Positions 1-10,388 of a stretch of 64,000 bases of DNA are shown here, in pieces. How positions within the stretch are numbered: the stretch's first letter is position 1; every line of letters begins with the position of its first letter. Location of the stretch: NCBI GenBank assembly GCA_011525295.1, contig WTGV01000019.1, positions 1 to 64,000 on the forward strand. The letters are read 5' to 3'. The stretch is from Pseudomonadales bacterium (GTDB lineage: Bacteria; Pseudomonadota; Gammaproteobacteria; Pseudomonadales; Azotimanducaceae). Made by a program: the position numbers and the translations under genes. The notes beneath the pieces were generated by a model, which saw nothing but the letters and a program-made list of their open reading frames with translations, did no database searches and was not told the origin of the DNA.

Positions 1-545
1 TCCTCCTCTTAAAAAAGAAAATTAAATTATGTCCACTAACTAGTGCACACTCCACCACCTCGAAATCCTCAAAATTGCTTGTAGTGTAAAGCGTGTACCG
101 TACCTTTTCAATTGCTTTTCACCGGGGCTTTCCTTCACAATACTTTCGCAAAACGCGCTCGAACGTCAAGTATCTAGTGTAAAACTTGTGGAGCAAATTG
201 TGGATAACTTTAAGCACTATATTTACGCACTATTTATCCTCCGTTTTCCACACTGTTATGGGCGACTTGGTAGTGATTAGGTAATCCGTACAACAGCAGC
301 ATTAACAAACGTTCATCCACCACGAAAAATAGACACTACAACTACAACTTATTTTTCACTATTTTTCCGGTGCTGTGGACAACACCGGGGCACCGGCTAG
401 AAAACACCCGCAAATTAGTAAATTGGAACAAATTGTCGGCAACTTAAACGCTAGAGCCCACGGCTCCAAAATCATGTTTATTTGACACCACTGGGGTTGA
501 AAATAAAATTGGTTCTTTACCCAAGAGACGACAGAGAAGGGAGCA
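1..545. other. oriC: Non-coding origin-like region upstream of rpmH (candidate oriC)
   Basis: No credible gene is seen before rpmH. The stretch is AT-rich and holds a perfect DnaA box (TGTGGATAA, 199-207), two one-mismatch boxes (TTTTCCACA at 244-252 and TGTGGACAA at 374-382) and a weaker one at 187-195. In Pseudomonas and related Gammaproteobacteria oriC lies between dnaA and rpmH, so dnaA may lie just outside the left edge; that is inference. The long minus-strand frame across rpmH is only its shadow. Confidence 0.6.
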
Positions 546-680
546 ATGAAACGAACATTTCAACCTAGCGTGGTGAGCCGTAAAAGAACGCACGGCTTCC
601 GTAAGCGAATGTCGACTAAGAATGGGCGAAAGATTCTCAACGCGCGGCGCGCTAAAGGACGCAAGCGTATCGCTGTTTAG
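546..680 (+). CDS. rpmH: 50S ribosomal protein L34
   Basis: A 44-residue, very basic protein starting [18 protein letters not shown] and ending KGRKRIAV, which is the standard L34 sequence and length. It is a late-assembly component of the large ribosomal subunit. The ATG follows a purine-rich stretch (agaagggagca). It is the first gene of the rpmH-rnpA-yidD-yidC cluster, with rnpA starting 3 nt after its stop. It marks the edge of the origin region in most Gammaproteobacteria. Confidence 0.97.
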   Translation: MKRTFQPSVVSRKRTHGFRKRMSTKNGRKILNARRAKGRKRIAV

Positions 681-683
681 GTT

Positions 684-1070
684 TTGGCGCAACCGAAAAA
701 TCCAGCACGGAAACCCGGCGGATTAACAAGGGCGCAACGCTTAACGAAACGCGCTGAATTCGATTCCATATTACAAGACGCCGACATCCAGTTGACTCGA
801 TACCCTGTTCGGTTGGTTGCTAAGACCAATACCCTCGAGTTTGCTCGTCTCGGCATGACAGTCTCGAAAAAAAATGTTCGTATGGCGGTAGATCGTAATC
901 GCGTTAAACGATTATTACGTGAGTGGTTTCGAGCAAATAGAGAGCACTTTCGCTCCTACGATGTCGTTCTGTCGGTTCGCGAGTACGTGAGACCAGGTGA
1001 TCCACTAAAAGCTGCGTTAGCTAAAGTGCTTCAAGCATGGGATCAGCGTGTTAACACATCGGATACTTAG
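684..1070 (+). CDS. rnpA: Ribonuclease P protein component
   Basis: A 128-residue basic protein, the protein cofactor of RNase P that helps the catalytic RNA process tRNA 5' ends. The signature RNRVKRLLRE lies at residues 71-80, preceded by the GMTVSKK strand. The start is a TTG 3 nt after the rpmH stop; no ATG is available upstream in frame. That gives an N-terminal extension of about 13 residues before the usual LTRAQRLTKRAEF start. The Gln/Arg-rich C-terminus is typical. It is cotranscribed with rpmH and yidD. Confidence 0.95.
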   Translation: MAQPKNPARKPGGLTRAQRLTKRAEFDSILQDADIQLTRYPVRLVAKTNTLEFARLGMTVSKKNVRMAVDRNRVKRLLREWFRANREHFRSYDVVLSVREYVRPGDPLKAALAKVLQAWDQRVNTSDT

Positions 1071-1373
1071 TTGAAAAACAACGCACCTCTAACAGTTTTA
1101 GGAAGACGAATCAAGCAATTCCCGGCTTGGTGTTTGATTAAGGTGATCCGGTGCTATCAGCGATTCATTTCGCCGCTATTTAGACCAACTTGTCGCTTCT
1201 ACCCCTCCTGTTCGCAATATGCACTCACTGCAGTTAAAGAGCATGGCGTATTTAAAGGAATTTGGTTCGCCGTTTGCCGAATTTGTAAGTGTCATCCCCT
1301 GCACCCAGGCGGTGTTGACTTTGTCCCTGGCACTGCACCGGAACAAACCAAAATAGCCCATGAACAATCCTGA
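1071..1373 (+). CDS. yidD: Membrane protein insertion efficiency factor YidD
   Basis: A 100-residue protein of the YidD/DUF37 family, a small amphipathic protein at the inner membrane that assists YidC/Sec-dependent insertion. Family features seen are [11 protein letters not shown], the [11 protein letters not shown] motif and the [12 protein letters not shown] segment. The TTG start directly abuts the rnpA stop, and the 3' end overlaps yidC by 14 nt, so the genes are tightly coupled. Its position between rnpA and yidC is the conserved one. Confidence 0.94.
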   Translation: MKNNAPLTVLGRRIKQFPAWCLIKVIRCYQRFISPLFRPTCRFYPSCSQYALTAVKEHGVFKGIWFAVCRICKCHPLHPGGVDFVPGTAPEQTKIAHEQS

Positions 1374-3090
1374 CATTCGTCGTTGGGTGATCTTATTGGC
1401 GATAGGACTCTGTGCCTATTGGATGGTCCAGGCTTGGGTGGGGTATCAGCAGGCGAAGAACCCTGATGACTATAGAGGCACGCCAGCGCCGAGTATCGAA
1501 ACGAATGGCGGAACCGAGGACACGACAGTACCAACTGATCTGGTGAATAACGAAGGCGGTGTCCAGACTACAGAGGAGGGCGACGTGCCGGACGCGTCGT
1601 TAGTTGCACCGCAACGGCCGACAGGTAGTAATACAACCACAGAAATTGATAGGGATCTGATCCAGGTAACGACCCCTCTCCTGCAGATTTGGATTGATCC
1701 GTTGGGAGGTGACTTGGTCGGCGCGAAATTACCTAAGTATCCGGTCAGTTTGCAAGATCCCGACGTTCCCACGACGTTGCTAGACAGGCGTTTTGGACGC
1801 ACATATATCGCGCAAAGCGGACTCTACGAACAGAACGGTGCGCCTCAACAACCACCAAAACCAGTTTTTAGTTCCGTTGCAAGCTCCTATGACATAAAAG
1901 AAGATGCCGCCGAGGACTCGTTAAATGTTGTATTGAATTTTGAGCGTGATGACGGTATTCAGTTCTTGAAGACATACATCTTTCATAAGGATCGATACGA
2001 CATTCAAGTTCGGTATGACGTTCTTAACAACACTAACCAAACATATAACGCGGCGTACTTTGCACAGATTAGGCGCGATGGCGGTCCTCCTGACGGAGTA
2101 AAAACAGGTTTCTTCCGTCCGCCCGCGTATCTAGGTGGCGCGGTCACGATGCCGGAGAAACGCTATAAGCGGTTGAAATTTAAACAACTTCGGGAAACCG
2201 ACTTCGCGATAAGGGGTGTCCAAGGCGGTTGGATCGCGTTTTTACAGCACTATTTCATCTCGGCGTGGATTCCACCACAAGAGGGAATATACTCGTATTA
2301 CGCCGAACAGCTTAGTTCCGGTGAGTATCGGTATGGATTTACCGGCCCACTCCAAATGATCGCTCCTGGCGCAAGTGGAGCGTACGAAGCGACGTTTTAT
2401 GTTGGTCCAAAGCGTCAAAAACATCTGAGCCCTCTTGCAGATTATTTATCACTCACCGTCGACTACGGGTTCTTTTGGTGGCTTTCGGTACCCATGTTCG
2501 CGGTGATGGAATGGATCCAGTCTTGGGCCGTGAACTGGGGTTTATCAATCATTCTGCTCACGATCATCATCAAGACATTGTTATTCCCCTTGTCGGAGAT
2601 GAGTTACCGATCCATGGCGCGTATGCGCAAACTCACACCGCAGATCAAACGCATTCAGGAAAAGTTTGGAACCGACCGCCAGAAAATGGGTCAAGAAATG
2701 ATGGCGTTATACCGGAAAGAGAAGGCAAACCCGTTGTCTGGTTGTTTCCCCATGCTCTTGCAGATGCCAGTATTTTTCGCCCTGTACTGGGTGTTGATAG
2801 AAAGTGTCGAATTGAGGCAAGCTCCGCTAATGCTTTGGATTCAAGATTTGGGTGCGATGGACCCATGGTTTATCTTACCGATTCTTAACGGTGCGTCCAT
2901 GTTTTTAATGCAAAAGTTAAATCCACCCATGGCGGACCCAATGCAGCAACGCGTCATGATGATCATGCCAATCATGTTTTGCGTAATCTGTATTTTCATG
3001 CCGGCAGGACTCGTGTTGTACTGGTTTACCAATAACCTGTACTCAATGGGGCACCACTACTTCGCGTTAAAGAAAGCCGGAGCTACTTAA
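1360..3090 (+). CDS. yidC: Membrane protein insertase YidC
   Basis: A 576-residue insertase that folds and inserts inner-membrane proteins, alone or with SecYEG, including the ATP synthase c subunit encoded downstream. There is an N-terminal signal-anchor at about 8-27, a long periplasmic beta-sandwich domain to about residue 350, and five C-terminal membrane segments carrying the family [20 protein letters not shown] stretch. The length is normal for Gram-negative YidC. The ATG lies inside yidD, and mnmE follows after 18 nt. Confidence 0.97.
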   Translation: MNNPDIRRWVILLAIGLCAYWMVQAWVGYQQAKNPDDYRGTPAPSIETNGGTEDTTVPTDLVNNEGGVQTTEEGDVPDASLVAPQRPTGSNTTTEIDRDLIQVTTPLLQIWIDPLGGDLVGAKLPKYPVSLQDPDVPTTLLDRRFGRTYIAQSGLYEQNGAPQQPPKPVFSSVASSYDIKEDAAEDSLNVVLNFERDDGIQFLKTYIFHKDRYDIQVRYDVLNNTNQTYNAAYFAQIRRDGGPPDGVKTGFFRPPAYLGGAVTMPEKRYKRLKFKQLRETDFAIRGVQGGWIAFLQHYFISAWIPPQEGIYSYYAEQLSSGEYRYGFTGPLQMIAPGASGAYEATFYVGPKRQKHLSPLADYLSLTVDYGFFWWLSVPMFAVMEWIQSWAVNWGLSIILLTIIIKTLLFPLSEMSYRSMARMRKLTPQIKRIQEKFGTDRQKMGQEMMALYRKEKANPLSGCFPMLLQMPVFFALYWVLIESVELRQAPLMLWIQDLGAMDPWFILPILNGASMFLMQKLNPPMADPMQQRVMMIMPIMFCVICIFMPAGLVLYWFTNNLYSMGHHYFALKKAGAT

Positions 3091-3108
3091 CTCTCTTCAG
3101 TCGCTGTT

Positions 3109-4413
3109 GTGAACGACACGATTTGCGCCATCGCAACGCCGATGGGAACAGGTGGAATTGGTATTGTTAGGGTCTCAGGCCCTGAAGTCAAACAAATTGC
3201 GCAGCGCTTGCTTGGTCGACACCCCAAACCTCGAATAGTCGAGATTGGTGTGTTCCGAGATGAAAAGAACGAGCCGATTGATTCTGGCATCACGTTGTTT
3301 TTTGAAGGTCCAAACTCGTATACGGGCGAAGATGTGCTCGAGTTGCATGGCCACGGTGGGGTCGTAGTACAACAACTGGTTTGTGAGCGCGTACGAGAGT
3401 TAGGAGCGCGAATGGCCGAACCGGGCGAGTTTACCCAACGTGCATATTTAAACAATCGCATCGATTTAGCTCAAGCCGAAGCAGTAGCAGATCTCATTAA
3501 TGCTTCAAGTGCCGAGGCGGCGAGAGCTAGTTCCAGATCACTATCAGGCTTATTCTCAAAGGAAGTCCATGCACTGGACGAAAACATTCTTAAAGCGAGA
3601 ATGTACGTTGAAGCTGCAATTGATTTTGCTGCTGAAGATATCGACTTCTTGTCGGATCGAACACTACAACAGCAGGTGGAAGCGATTCGCGCACAATTAA
3701 ACTCTTTACTTGCTCGCACTCGAGAGGGTGCTGTGTTACATCAGGGCTTAACGGTCGTTATCGCCGGCGCGCCAAACGTCGGCAAATCGAGTCTCTTGAA
3801 TGCGTTGTTAAATGAAGCCCGTGCAATCGTCACTGAAGTAGCAGGAACGACACGAGATACGTTAAGCGAGACCATTCATGTTCTTGGTATGCCGGTAAGG
3901 CTAATTGACACGGCAGGCTTACACGAAAGCGAAGACCGAATTGAAGAGGAAGGTATCGCTCGTGCGCAATCAGCCATTGAAAAAGCGGATTTGATCTTGT
4001 GGGTGACCGAAGACGAAGATGTAAAACATCCAAGTGAATTACCCGCCAAACACGTGATGGTCCTGAACAAGTGCGACCTTACCAGCAAGAAACCTGGTTT
4101 ATTGAGTGACGATACCGTCAGAATCAGCGCATTACACAAAACGGGTTTAAAAGAACTACGGGAGATGGTCGCTCAGACCGCAGGACATCGATTATCTGAC
4201 GATGCATTTGCTGGCCGACCGCGCCACATATCTGCCCTAGAAGCTGTAGGACAACATCTTCAAAAGGTTGAGGAATTCCTCGCAAACAGTATGGGTGAGT
4301 TAGCCGCTGAAGAATTAAGGCAAGCACATCAGCAACTGGGAAAAATTGTTGGCGAGACTAGTACAGAAGATTTACTTGGGGAGATATTCTCAATTTTTTG
4401 TATTGGAAAATGA
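3109..4413 (+). CDS. mnmE: tRNA modification GTPase MnmE
   Basis: A 434-residue GTPase that acts with MnmG to install 5-carboxymethylaminomethyl groups on wobble uridine 34 of tRNAs. An N-terminal folate-binding domain (NDTICAIATPMGTGGIGIVR) is followed by a helical domain. The inserted G domain has P-loop GAPNVGKSS near residue 220, DTAGLHE and NKCD. The protein ends at the conserved C-terminal FCIGK with its catalytic Cys. The start is GTG. Unlike many relatives it is separated from mnmG by 386 bp holding an antitoxin relic. Confidence 0.97.
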   Translation: MNDTICAIATPMGTGGIGIVRVSGPEVKQIAQRLLGRHPKPRIVEIGVFRDEKNEPIDSGITLFFEGPNSYTGEDVLELHGHGGVVVQQLVCERVRELGARMAEPGEFTQRAYLNNRIDLAQAEAVADLINASSAEAARASSRSLSGLFSKEVHALDENILKARMYVEAAIDFAAEDIDFLSDRTLQQQVEAIRAQLNSLLARTREGAVLHQGLTVVIAGAPNVGKSSLLNALLNEARAIVTEVAGTTRDTLSETIHVLGMPVRLIDTAGLHESEDRIEEEGIARAQSAIEKADLILWVTEDEDVKHPSELPAKHVMVLNKCDLTSKKPGLLSDDTVRISALHKTGLKELREMVAQTAGHRLSDDAFAGRPRHISALEAVGQHLQKVEEFLANSMGELAAEELRQAHQQLGKIVGETSTEDLLGEIFSIFCIGK

Positions 4414-4449
4414 ACAGTTTGAACAACACGTCAAGATCAACAAGCTAAA

Positions 4450-4656
4450 TTAAATCGTAATAGTCTCTACTCGCTCATACTTCAGTCGGGCGATTGTGGG
4501 AATGTCAGGCTCTTCAAAGGGACAGAGAACCGCATCCCTAACCATAGCCTTTAGGTCTTCCCAATTTTCACCTTCAGTAAATAGGCTGTGACAGAGAGCA
4601 TGTGCGGAGTAGCCACCCTCAGGTGAACCGATTACTTCACAAACGATTTCATTAGA
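4450..4656 (-). pseudogene. Relic of a HicB-like antitoxin (no start codon)
   Basis: An open frame of 67-69 codons on the minus strand reads NEIVCEVIGSPEGGY, then SAHALCHSLFTEG, WEDLKAMVRDAV and a terminal RLKYERVETITI. This matches the pattern of short HicB-family antitoxins (EGGYxAxAxxxSIFTEAxTxEEL, then MVRDAV). The codon before Asn is TCT where ATG is expected, and an in-frame TAA lies just upstream (4657-4659). There is no ATG, GTG or TTG in a sensible place, and no HicA toxin on either side. I read it as a decayed orphan antitoxin; a non-canonical start is the alternative. Confidence 0.6.
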
Positions 4657-4799
4657 TTACTTCTCTATTCCTTGCACGCGGGACCCCTATGTTGTATTGA
4701 CTAATCGAATGTTAACGGTTTGAATACACTACAATTTTGAATGTGAGAAAATGTATTTGGACTATTTTTGTTGGAGTTGTTTAGTAGCGAAAGATCACC

Positions 4800-6683
4800 A
4801 TGAATTTCACAGATCAGTTTGATGTTGTTGTGATTGGCGGCGGGCATGCAGGTACCGAAGCCGCTCTTGCTGCTGCGCGCACGGGTGCATCAACATTGTT
4901 AGTCACGCAGTCCATTGAAACGATTGGGCAAATGTCGTGCAATCCAGCGATCGGAGGCATCGGTAAAACTCACTTAGTTCGAGAAGTCGATGCGTTAGGT
5001 GGCGCAATGGCTTTAGCTACTGATCGAGCGGGAATCCACTTTCGTACATTGAATGCGAGCAAGGGACCCGCAGTTCAAGCATTGCGAGCGCAAACGGATC
5101 GAGCACTTTATAAAGCCGCTATCCGCGAAATCGTAGAGCAGCAAAACGGCCTAAAAGTCTTTCAGGATAGCGTAGTTGATCTTGAATTGGAAGGTGATCG
5201 AGTTCAAAAAATACTCACTCGAACAGGGATCAAGATTTTTGCCAGTACGGTCGTACTGACAACAGGTACGTTCTTAGGTGGGCGAATATTCATTGGACAC
5301 GAACAACACGAAGGCGGTCGCGCTGGGGATCCACCATCTAACGTATTAGCACAGAGACTACGCGCGCTGCCGTTTCGAGTAAACCGACTCAAAACAGGAA
5401 CACCTCCGAGGCTAGATGGACGAACTGTTGACTATGCGCAACTTGAAATACAACCAGGCGACGGAAACAATACTGTGTTTTCGTATATAGATAATATAAA
5501 CTCACATCCTGAGCAACGACCTTGCCACATTACGTATACCAATCGCACGACACATGACATTATTCGTCGAAGTGTTGAAGACTCGCCGATGTTCACCGGC
5601 GCAATCGAGGGCATAGGACCTCGCTATTGTCCCTCGATCGAAGACAAAGTCGTACGTTTTGCAGAACGTAACCAGCATCAAATTTTTGTTGAGCCAGAGG
5701 GCTTGCATACCACCGAACTCTATCCGAACGGAATTTCCACAAGTTTGCCATTTAACGTTCAGCAAGAGTTCGTACGGTCAATTCGTGGATTCGCTGATGC
5801 TCATATCACGCGTCCAGGGTACGCGATCGAGTATGACTTTTTCGATCCGCGAGACTTGGAGCCAACATTACAGACCAAACAGGTAGAGAATTTGTTCTTC
5901 GCAGGACAAATTAACGGTACTACCGGTTATGAAGAAGCTGCAGCCCAAGGGCTTTTAGCGGGGTTGAACGCCTCGTTACAAGCCGCAGATAAATCTGGCT
6001 GGTATCCTCGACGCCATGAAGCTTATCTTGGCGTGCTTGTCGACGATCTCACTTCATTCGGTACGAACGAACCCTACCGAATGTTTACGAGCCGGGCTGA
6101 ATTTCGGTTACGCTTGCGTCAAGACAACGCAGATCAACGACTTACTCCAATGGGATATGAGTTAGGGCTTGTTTCCAAAGAAAGATGGCAGCAATTTCAG
6201 CAAAAGTACCAGTCAATTGCTACCGCGAAGGAGCAATTGCAACAAACCGTCATTCAACCGAACGATTCCCGTGTTCCGAAGCTTGAGCAAGAAACAGGCG
6301 AATCGATTTCCCGAGAAGTCCGCCTTGTAGACTTTGTTAAACGCCCACGAGTCACAGTTAGCGCAATTCAACGCGCGGGTTGGCTGCAAGATGTTGATGT
6401 AAAGATTGCAGAACAAGCAGCGATAGACATCAAATATGAAGGATACATTGCAAGACAGGATCAAGAAATCAAAAAAGCAAAAGCAGCAGAACGGATGGTA
6501 ATTCCGGTCCCGTTCAACTATACCGAAGTAAGCGGCTTGTCTTCTGAGTTAAGACAAAAGCTTAGTGAATCTCAACCGAAAAGCATGGCATCGGCCTCCA
6601 AGATACCAGGGATGACTCCAGCAGCATTAGCGCTGCTAGCAATTTACGTCAAGCGCAACCGAGAACAGCGGAAGATTGCTTGA
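4800..6683 (+). CDS. mnmG: tRNA uridine-5-carboxymethylaminomethyl modification enzyme MnmG (GidA)
   Basis: A 627-residue FAD protein, partner of MnmE in wobble-uridine modification. The dinucleotide-binding motif GGGHAGTEAALAAARTG is at about residues 14-30. SCNPAIGGIGK and GTFLGGRIFIG follow, then a C-terminal helical domain ending at an Arg/Lys-rich tail. The length is normal. The ATG at 4800 is preceded by about 140 nt of AT-rich, probably promoter-bearing sequence. Its 3' end overlaps rsmG by 8 nt. Confidence 0.97.
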   Translation: MNFTDQFDVVVIGGGHAGTEAALAAARTGASTLLVTQSIETIGQMSCNPAIGGIGKTHLVREVDALGGAMALATDRAGIHFRTLNASKGPAVQALRAQTDRALYKAAIREIVEQQNGLKVFQDSVVDLELEGDRVQKILTRTGIKIFASTVVLTTGTFLGGRIFIGHEQHEGGRAGDPPSNVLAQRLRALPFRVNRLKTGTPPRLDGRTVDYAQLEIQPGDGNNTVFSYIDNINSHPEQRPCHITYTNRTTHDIIRRSVEDSPMFTGAIEGIGPRYCPSIEDKVVRFAERNQHQIFVEPEGLHTTELYPNGISTSLPFNVQQEFVRSIRGFADAHITRPGYAIEYDFFDPRDLEPTLQTKQVENLFFAGQINGTTGYEEAAAQGLLAGLNASLQAADKSGWYPRRHEAYLGVLVDDLTSFGTNEPYRMFTSRAEFRLRLRQDNADQRLTPMGYELGLVSKERWQQFQQKYQSIATAKEQLQQTVIQPNDSRVPKLEQETGESISREVRLVDFVKRPRVTVSAIQRAGWLQDVDVKIAEQAAIDIKYEGYIARQDQEIKKAKAAERMVIPVPFNYTEVSGLSSELRQKLSESQPKSMASASKIPGMTPAALALLAIYVKRNREQRKIA

Positions 6684-7293
6684 GTTAGACACTGATTTAT
6701 TGCTCGGCGTGAACGGAAGCATATCGCTAACTGAGGAGCAATCAGCACTTGTTGGCGAGTATGTCAAGTTAATCAACAAATGGGATCGGGTGCATTCATT
6801 GGTTTCCAAGGGCGATCTAGACCACTTGGAAGAGCGACACATCAATGACAGTCTAGTGCTCGAACCATTTCTCAAACCGTCCGGCAATCATTTGGATATC
6901 GGATCTGGAGCAGGATTTCCCGGCGTACCCTTAGCTATTTGTCGACCAGACGTACGCTTCGTATTGATCGACAGGAGCACTAATAAGTGTCGATTTCTTC
7001 GGGAAGTGAAATTTCGTCTAAATCTTGTAAATGTCGATATACAAGAACGCGACATAGGGAAGCAGGACTCTTCGAACCAGCTTTTTGACACCATTAGCAT
7101 CCGAGCGGTTGCTCCACCGGAAAAAGCCTGGTCTCTAGCCAGCCCTTTACTCCGGGAAAACGGGGCGGTACTCTTACACACAAACGATCGATTTACTACC
7201 GAAGACGAAGGTTTTTCGAAGGGGGTTGTACGTTCAAGCACTCCAAGTGTAAGAGGGTTCATAACTGTCGTGGCAAAGAAACGCGCAACATGA
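6676..7293 (+). CDS. rsmG: 16S rRNA (guanine-527-N7) methyltransferase RsmG (GidB)
   Basis: A 205-residue SAM-dependent methyltransferase that modifies G527 of 16S rRNA. The SAM motif LDIGSGAGFPGVPLAI is at about residues 73-88, and the KWDRVHSLVSKGD and ERHINDSL segments precede it as in the family. The start is a TTG (6676) inside mnmG. The stop overlaps the parA ATG (ATGA), so mnmG-rsmG-parA-parB is translationally coupled. Confidence 0.95.
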   Translation: MLELDTDLLLGVNGSISLTEEQSALVGEYVKLINKWDRVHSLVSKGDLDHLEERHINDSLVLEPFLKPSGNHLDIGSGAGFPGVPLAICRPDVRFVLIDRSTNKCRFLREVKFRLNLVNVDIQERDIGKQDSSNQLFDTISIRAVAPPEKAWSLASPLLRENGAVLLHTNDRFTTEDEGFSKGVVRSSTPSVRGFITVVAKKRAT

Positions 7294-8078
7294 AGTACGT
7301 CATCGCGGTAGCCAATCAGAAAGGTGGTGTCGGAAAGACAACGACCGCGGTGAACCTAGCCTTCGAACTATCGCGGTCCGAAAAAGCAGTTCTACTGATT
7401 GATATGGACCCGCAGGGCAATGCCTCGACACACGTAGGTGTCGCCGAAGCTCCCGATCAAGCGACAACTTGGGATTGGTTTCAACGTCGTGTGACACTAA
7501 AGGACGTCGTTCACAAATTAGACTCTGGTATGGATGTCCTTGGTTCAACATCGGACCTGACCGCGATAGAGCTACAACTGCTTGAGGCCGCAGATCGCAC
7601 GCATCGCATGCGGGACTTGCTTCAGGCAGAAAACACATACGAATATGTCATTATCGATTGTCCACCCAGTTTAAATATCCTTACTATAAACTCGTTAATG
7701 TGCGCTACTCACGTGTTGATTCCCATGCAGTGCGAGTACTTTGCTCTTGAAGGGCTTAGTGCTTTGTTAAAAACTATTGAAGCAGTGCGTGAATCGGGGA
7801 ATGTTGATTTAGATATTGACGGAATCGTTCGCACAATGTACGATCCCAGAAACAAGCTTGCGCGGGAAGTTTCCCGACAGCTTTTCGATCATTTTGGCAC
7901 GAGCGTGTATCGTACTGTAGTACCACGGAACGTCAGGCTTGCAGAAGCACCAAGTCACGGGAAACCAGTACAAGTCTATGATCCTCGCTCCAGAGGAGCG
8001 ATCGCCCACAGTGCGCTCGCGCATGAAATGCTTCGACGACATGCTAAACACAACGCGGTGGAACAAATAAATGCCTAG
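7290..8078 (+). CDS. parA: Chromosome partitioning ATPase ParA (Soj)
   Basis: A 262-residue Walker-type ATPase driving origin segregation with ParB. The deviant Walker A motif KGGVGKTTTAVNLA is at about residues 11-24, followed by DMDPQGNAS and the IIDCPPSLNILT Walker B region. It lacks the N-terminal helix-turn-helix of plasmid type Ia ParA, so it is the chromosomal type. The 4-nt overlap with rsmG and 8-nt overlap with parB give a tight operon. Confidence 0.96.
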   Translation: MKYVIAVANQKGGVGKTTTAVNLAFELSRSEKAVLLIDMDPQGNASTHVGVAEAPDQATTWDWFQRRVTLKDVVHKLDSGMDVLGSTSDLTAIELQLLEAADRTHRMRDLLQAENTYEYVIIDCPPSLNILTINSLMCATHVLIPMQCEYFALEGLSALLKTIEAVRESGNVDLDIDGIVRTMYDPRNKLAREVSRQLFDHFGTSVYRTVVPRNVRLAEAPSHGKPVQVYDPRSRGAIAHSALAHEMLRRHAKHNAVEQINA

Positions 8079-8952
8079 ACAGTCGCTTGGAAAGGGCTTA
8101 GACGAGCTACTAAAACCAATTTCGATAACGGAATCGGAAACCGTTACTACGATGCCTCCGGACTACACAAAATTCGGTCCAAAAGAGCTGCCGATCGAGA
8201 AACTCCAACCGAATCCTGATCAACCTCGAGCCCAGTTTCATGAAGACAGTCTACGCGAGCTTGCAAACACTATTGAACAAGTTGGAGTCGTTCAGCCGAT
8301 CTTAGTTCGTCCAATTGACGCAGACAACTATCAAATCGTAGCCGGGGAGCGTCGTTGGCGCGCGGCCGCATTGTGTAAATTAGCGACTGTTCCTGCGGTG
8401 ATCCGCCCGCTAGAAGATGACAAAGTGCTGCTTGTTGCGCTGATTGAGAATTTACAGAGAGAAGATCTAAATATTGTTGATGAAGCAGAAGCGTACTTTC
8501 GACTCCACGACGAATTCGGACTCACCCACGGAGAAATCGGAGCCGCTTTAGGTAAGGCACGCTCTTCGGTAACCAACTTAATTCGATTACGAGGTCTTCC
8601 GCCTCGCGTTCGTACGCACCTACGTAATGGTGACATTGAAATAGGACACGCTAAGCTGTTACTTGGCCTAACTCCTGATTTACAAATCTTGGCGACGCGA
8701 CAGATAGTGAAGAGACAACTATCCGTACGTCAATCCGAGACGTACATCAAGAAGTTAATGGGTGAAACGCCAATCACGAAAGAAAAGCCCCACGACCCAA
8801 ACGTCACTTCATTACAAAACGAACTCTCAGAAAAGCTTGGAGCGCCCACAAGTATTCGCATGTTTGGAAAGAGCAGGAAAAAGGGTGAAGTTGCGATTCG
8901 ATTTACCTCTCTCGACGAATTAGACGGGATTCTGGACCACTTGCGAAGGTAG
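8071..8952 (+). CDS. parB: Chromosome partitioning protein ParB (Spo0J)
   Basis: A 293-residue parS-binding CTPase. The N-terminal nuclease-like/CTP-binding domain has the LQPNPDQPR motif and the GERRWRAA box. A helix-turn-helix region (LTHGEIGAALGKARSSVTNLIRL) follows, and the C-terminal dimerisation domain starts after a linker near residue 225. It spreads from parS sites near oriC. I found no 16-bp parS palindrome in this window by eye. Confidence 0.95.
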   Translation: MPRQSLGKGLDELLKPISITESETVTTMPPDYTKFGPKELPIEKLQPNPDQPRAQFHEDSLRELANTIEQVGVVQPILVRPIDADNYQIVAGERRWRAAALCKLATVPAVIRPLEDDKVLLVALIENLQREDLNIVDEAEAYFRLHDEFGLTHGEIGAALGKARSSVTNLIRLRGLPPRVRTHLRNGDIEIGHAKLLLGLTPDLQILATRQIVKRQLSVRQSETYIKKLMGETPITKEKPHDPNVTSLQNELSEKLGAPTSIRMFGKSRKKGEVAIRFTSLDELDGILDHLRR

Positions 8953-8998
8953 TAAGCGCTATTGGTTTCTGGTTCATGCCCAACGAGCTTGGACTTTG

Positions 8999-9058
8999 TA
9001 TAATTCGCACCGCTTTTCACGATGAATCACGACATTAGTTACACCCCTCGTGGGGGTG
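8999..9058 (+). promoter_or_regulatory. Candidate atp operon promoter -10 and leader hairpin
   Basis: A consensus -10 hexamer TATAAT lies at 8999-9004, directly after TTTG, but no clear -35 is seen at the proper spacing. Downstream, CACCCC (9042-9047) pairs with GGGGTG (9053-9058) around a 5-nt loop. No T-run follows, so it is not a normal terminator. It may be a stabilising or translation-regulating leader hairpin before atpI. Confidence 0.35.
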
Positions 9059-9153
9059 GCTAGGTTATACCAATCCAACCTTCAGACGAGAACCTAAAAG
9101 CCACCAATAAGGATCAACCACACCTATGGGCGGTTGTTATCCAAGGACTGGCA

Positions 9154-9468
9154 GTGTTTTTGGGTGGTATTGGGATAAGTCTGTTTAATACGCCAGTCGC
9201 AACCACAGTTTGGCTAAGTGGCGGAGTAGTTGTGTTAGCAAACGTTTGGTTTGCGTGGACAGTTCGCGCGACGAACGCGCCAGGTCGTATTTTGATTTTT
9301 CATCTGGTACGATTTTTTTTGTACATTCTTGGTATGGTAGGCGTCATTAAATTATTAGATCAAGACCCCTTGATCAGTGTGTTCGGTATGATCGGGGCAC
9401 ACGTCGTGTATGTATTGGCGAACATGTGCCTCAGCAACTTCACGGGAGTGCGTTCGACGGAATCCTAA
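9154..9468 (+). CDS. atpI: ATP synthase subunit I (AtpI-like)
   Basis: A hydrophobic protein of 104 residues from the GTG at 9154, matching the small AtpI subunit, a c-ring assembly chaperone, by position and by its four-helix hydrophobic profile. The reading frame is open upstream to a TAG at 9061-9063. The residues VVIQGLA that would complete the first membrane helix lie before this GTG, with no ATG, GTG or TTG there. The true start may be an ATT/ATA near 9067-9075, or the first helix is short. The call rests on context more than motif. Confidence 0.75.
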   Translation: MFLGGIGISLFNTPVATTVWLSGGVVVLANVWFAWTVRATNAPGRILIFHLVRFFLYILGMVGVIKLLDQDPLISVFGMIGAHVVYVLANMCLSNFTGVRSTES

Positions 9469-9492
9469 ATTAAGGATCTAGTTCGTAGGTGA

Positions 9493-10365
<873 letters not shown>

Positions 10366-10388
10366 TTCTTTAATCCACTGGAGAAAAT

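Noticed and set aside
444-692. 82-residue minus-strand frame at the origin
   Set aside because: It is the shadow of rpmH.
7290-8952. parS site near parAB
   Set aside because: CACGTG cores seen by eye (for example near 4053, 22298 and 29113) lack the flanking TGTTT/AAACA arms.
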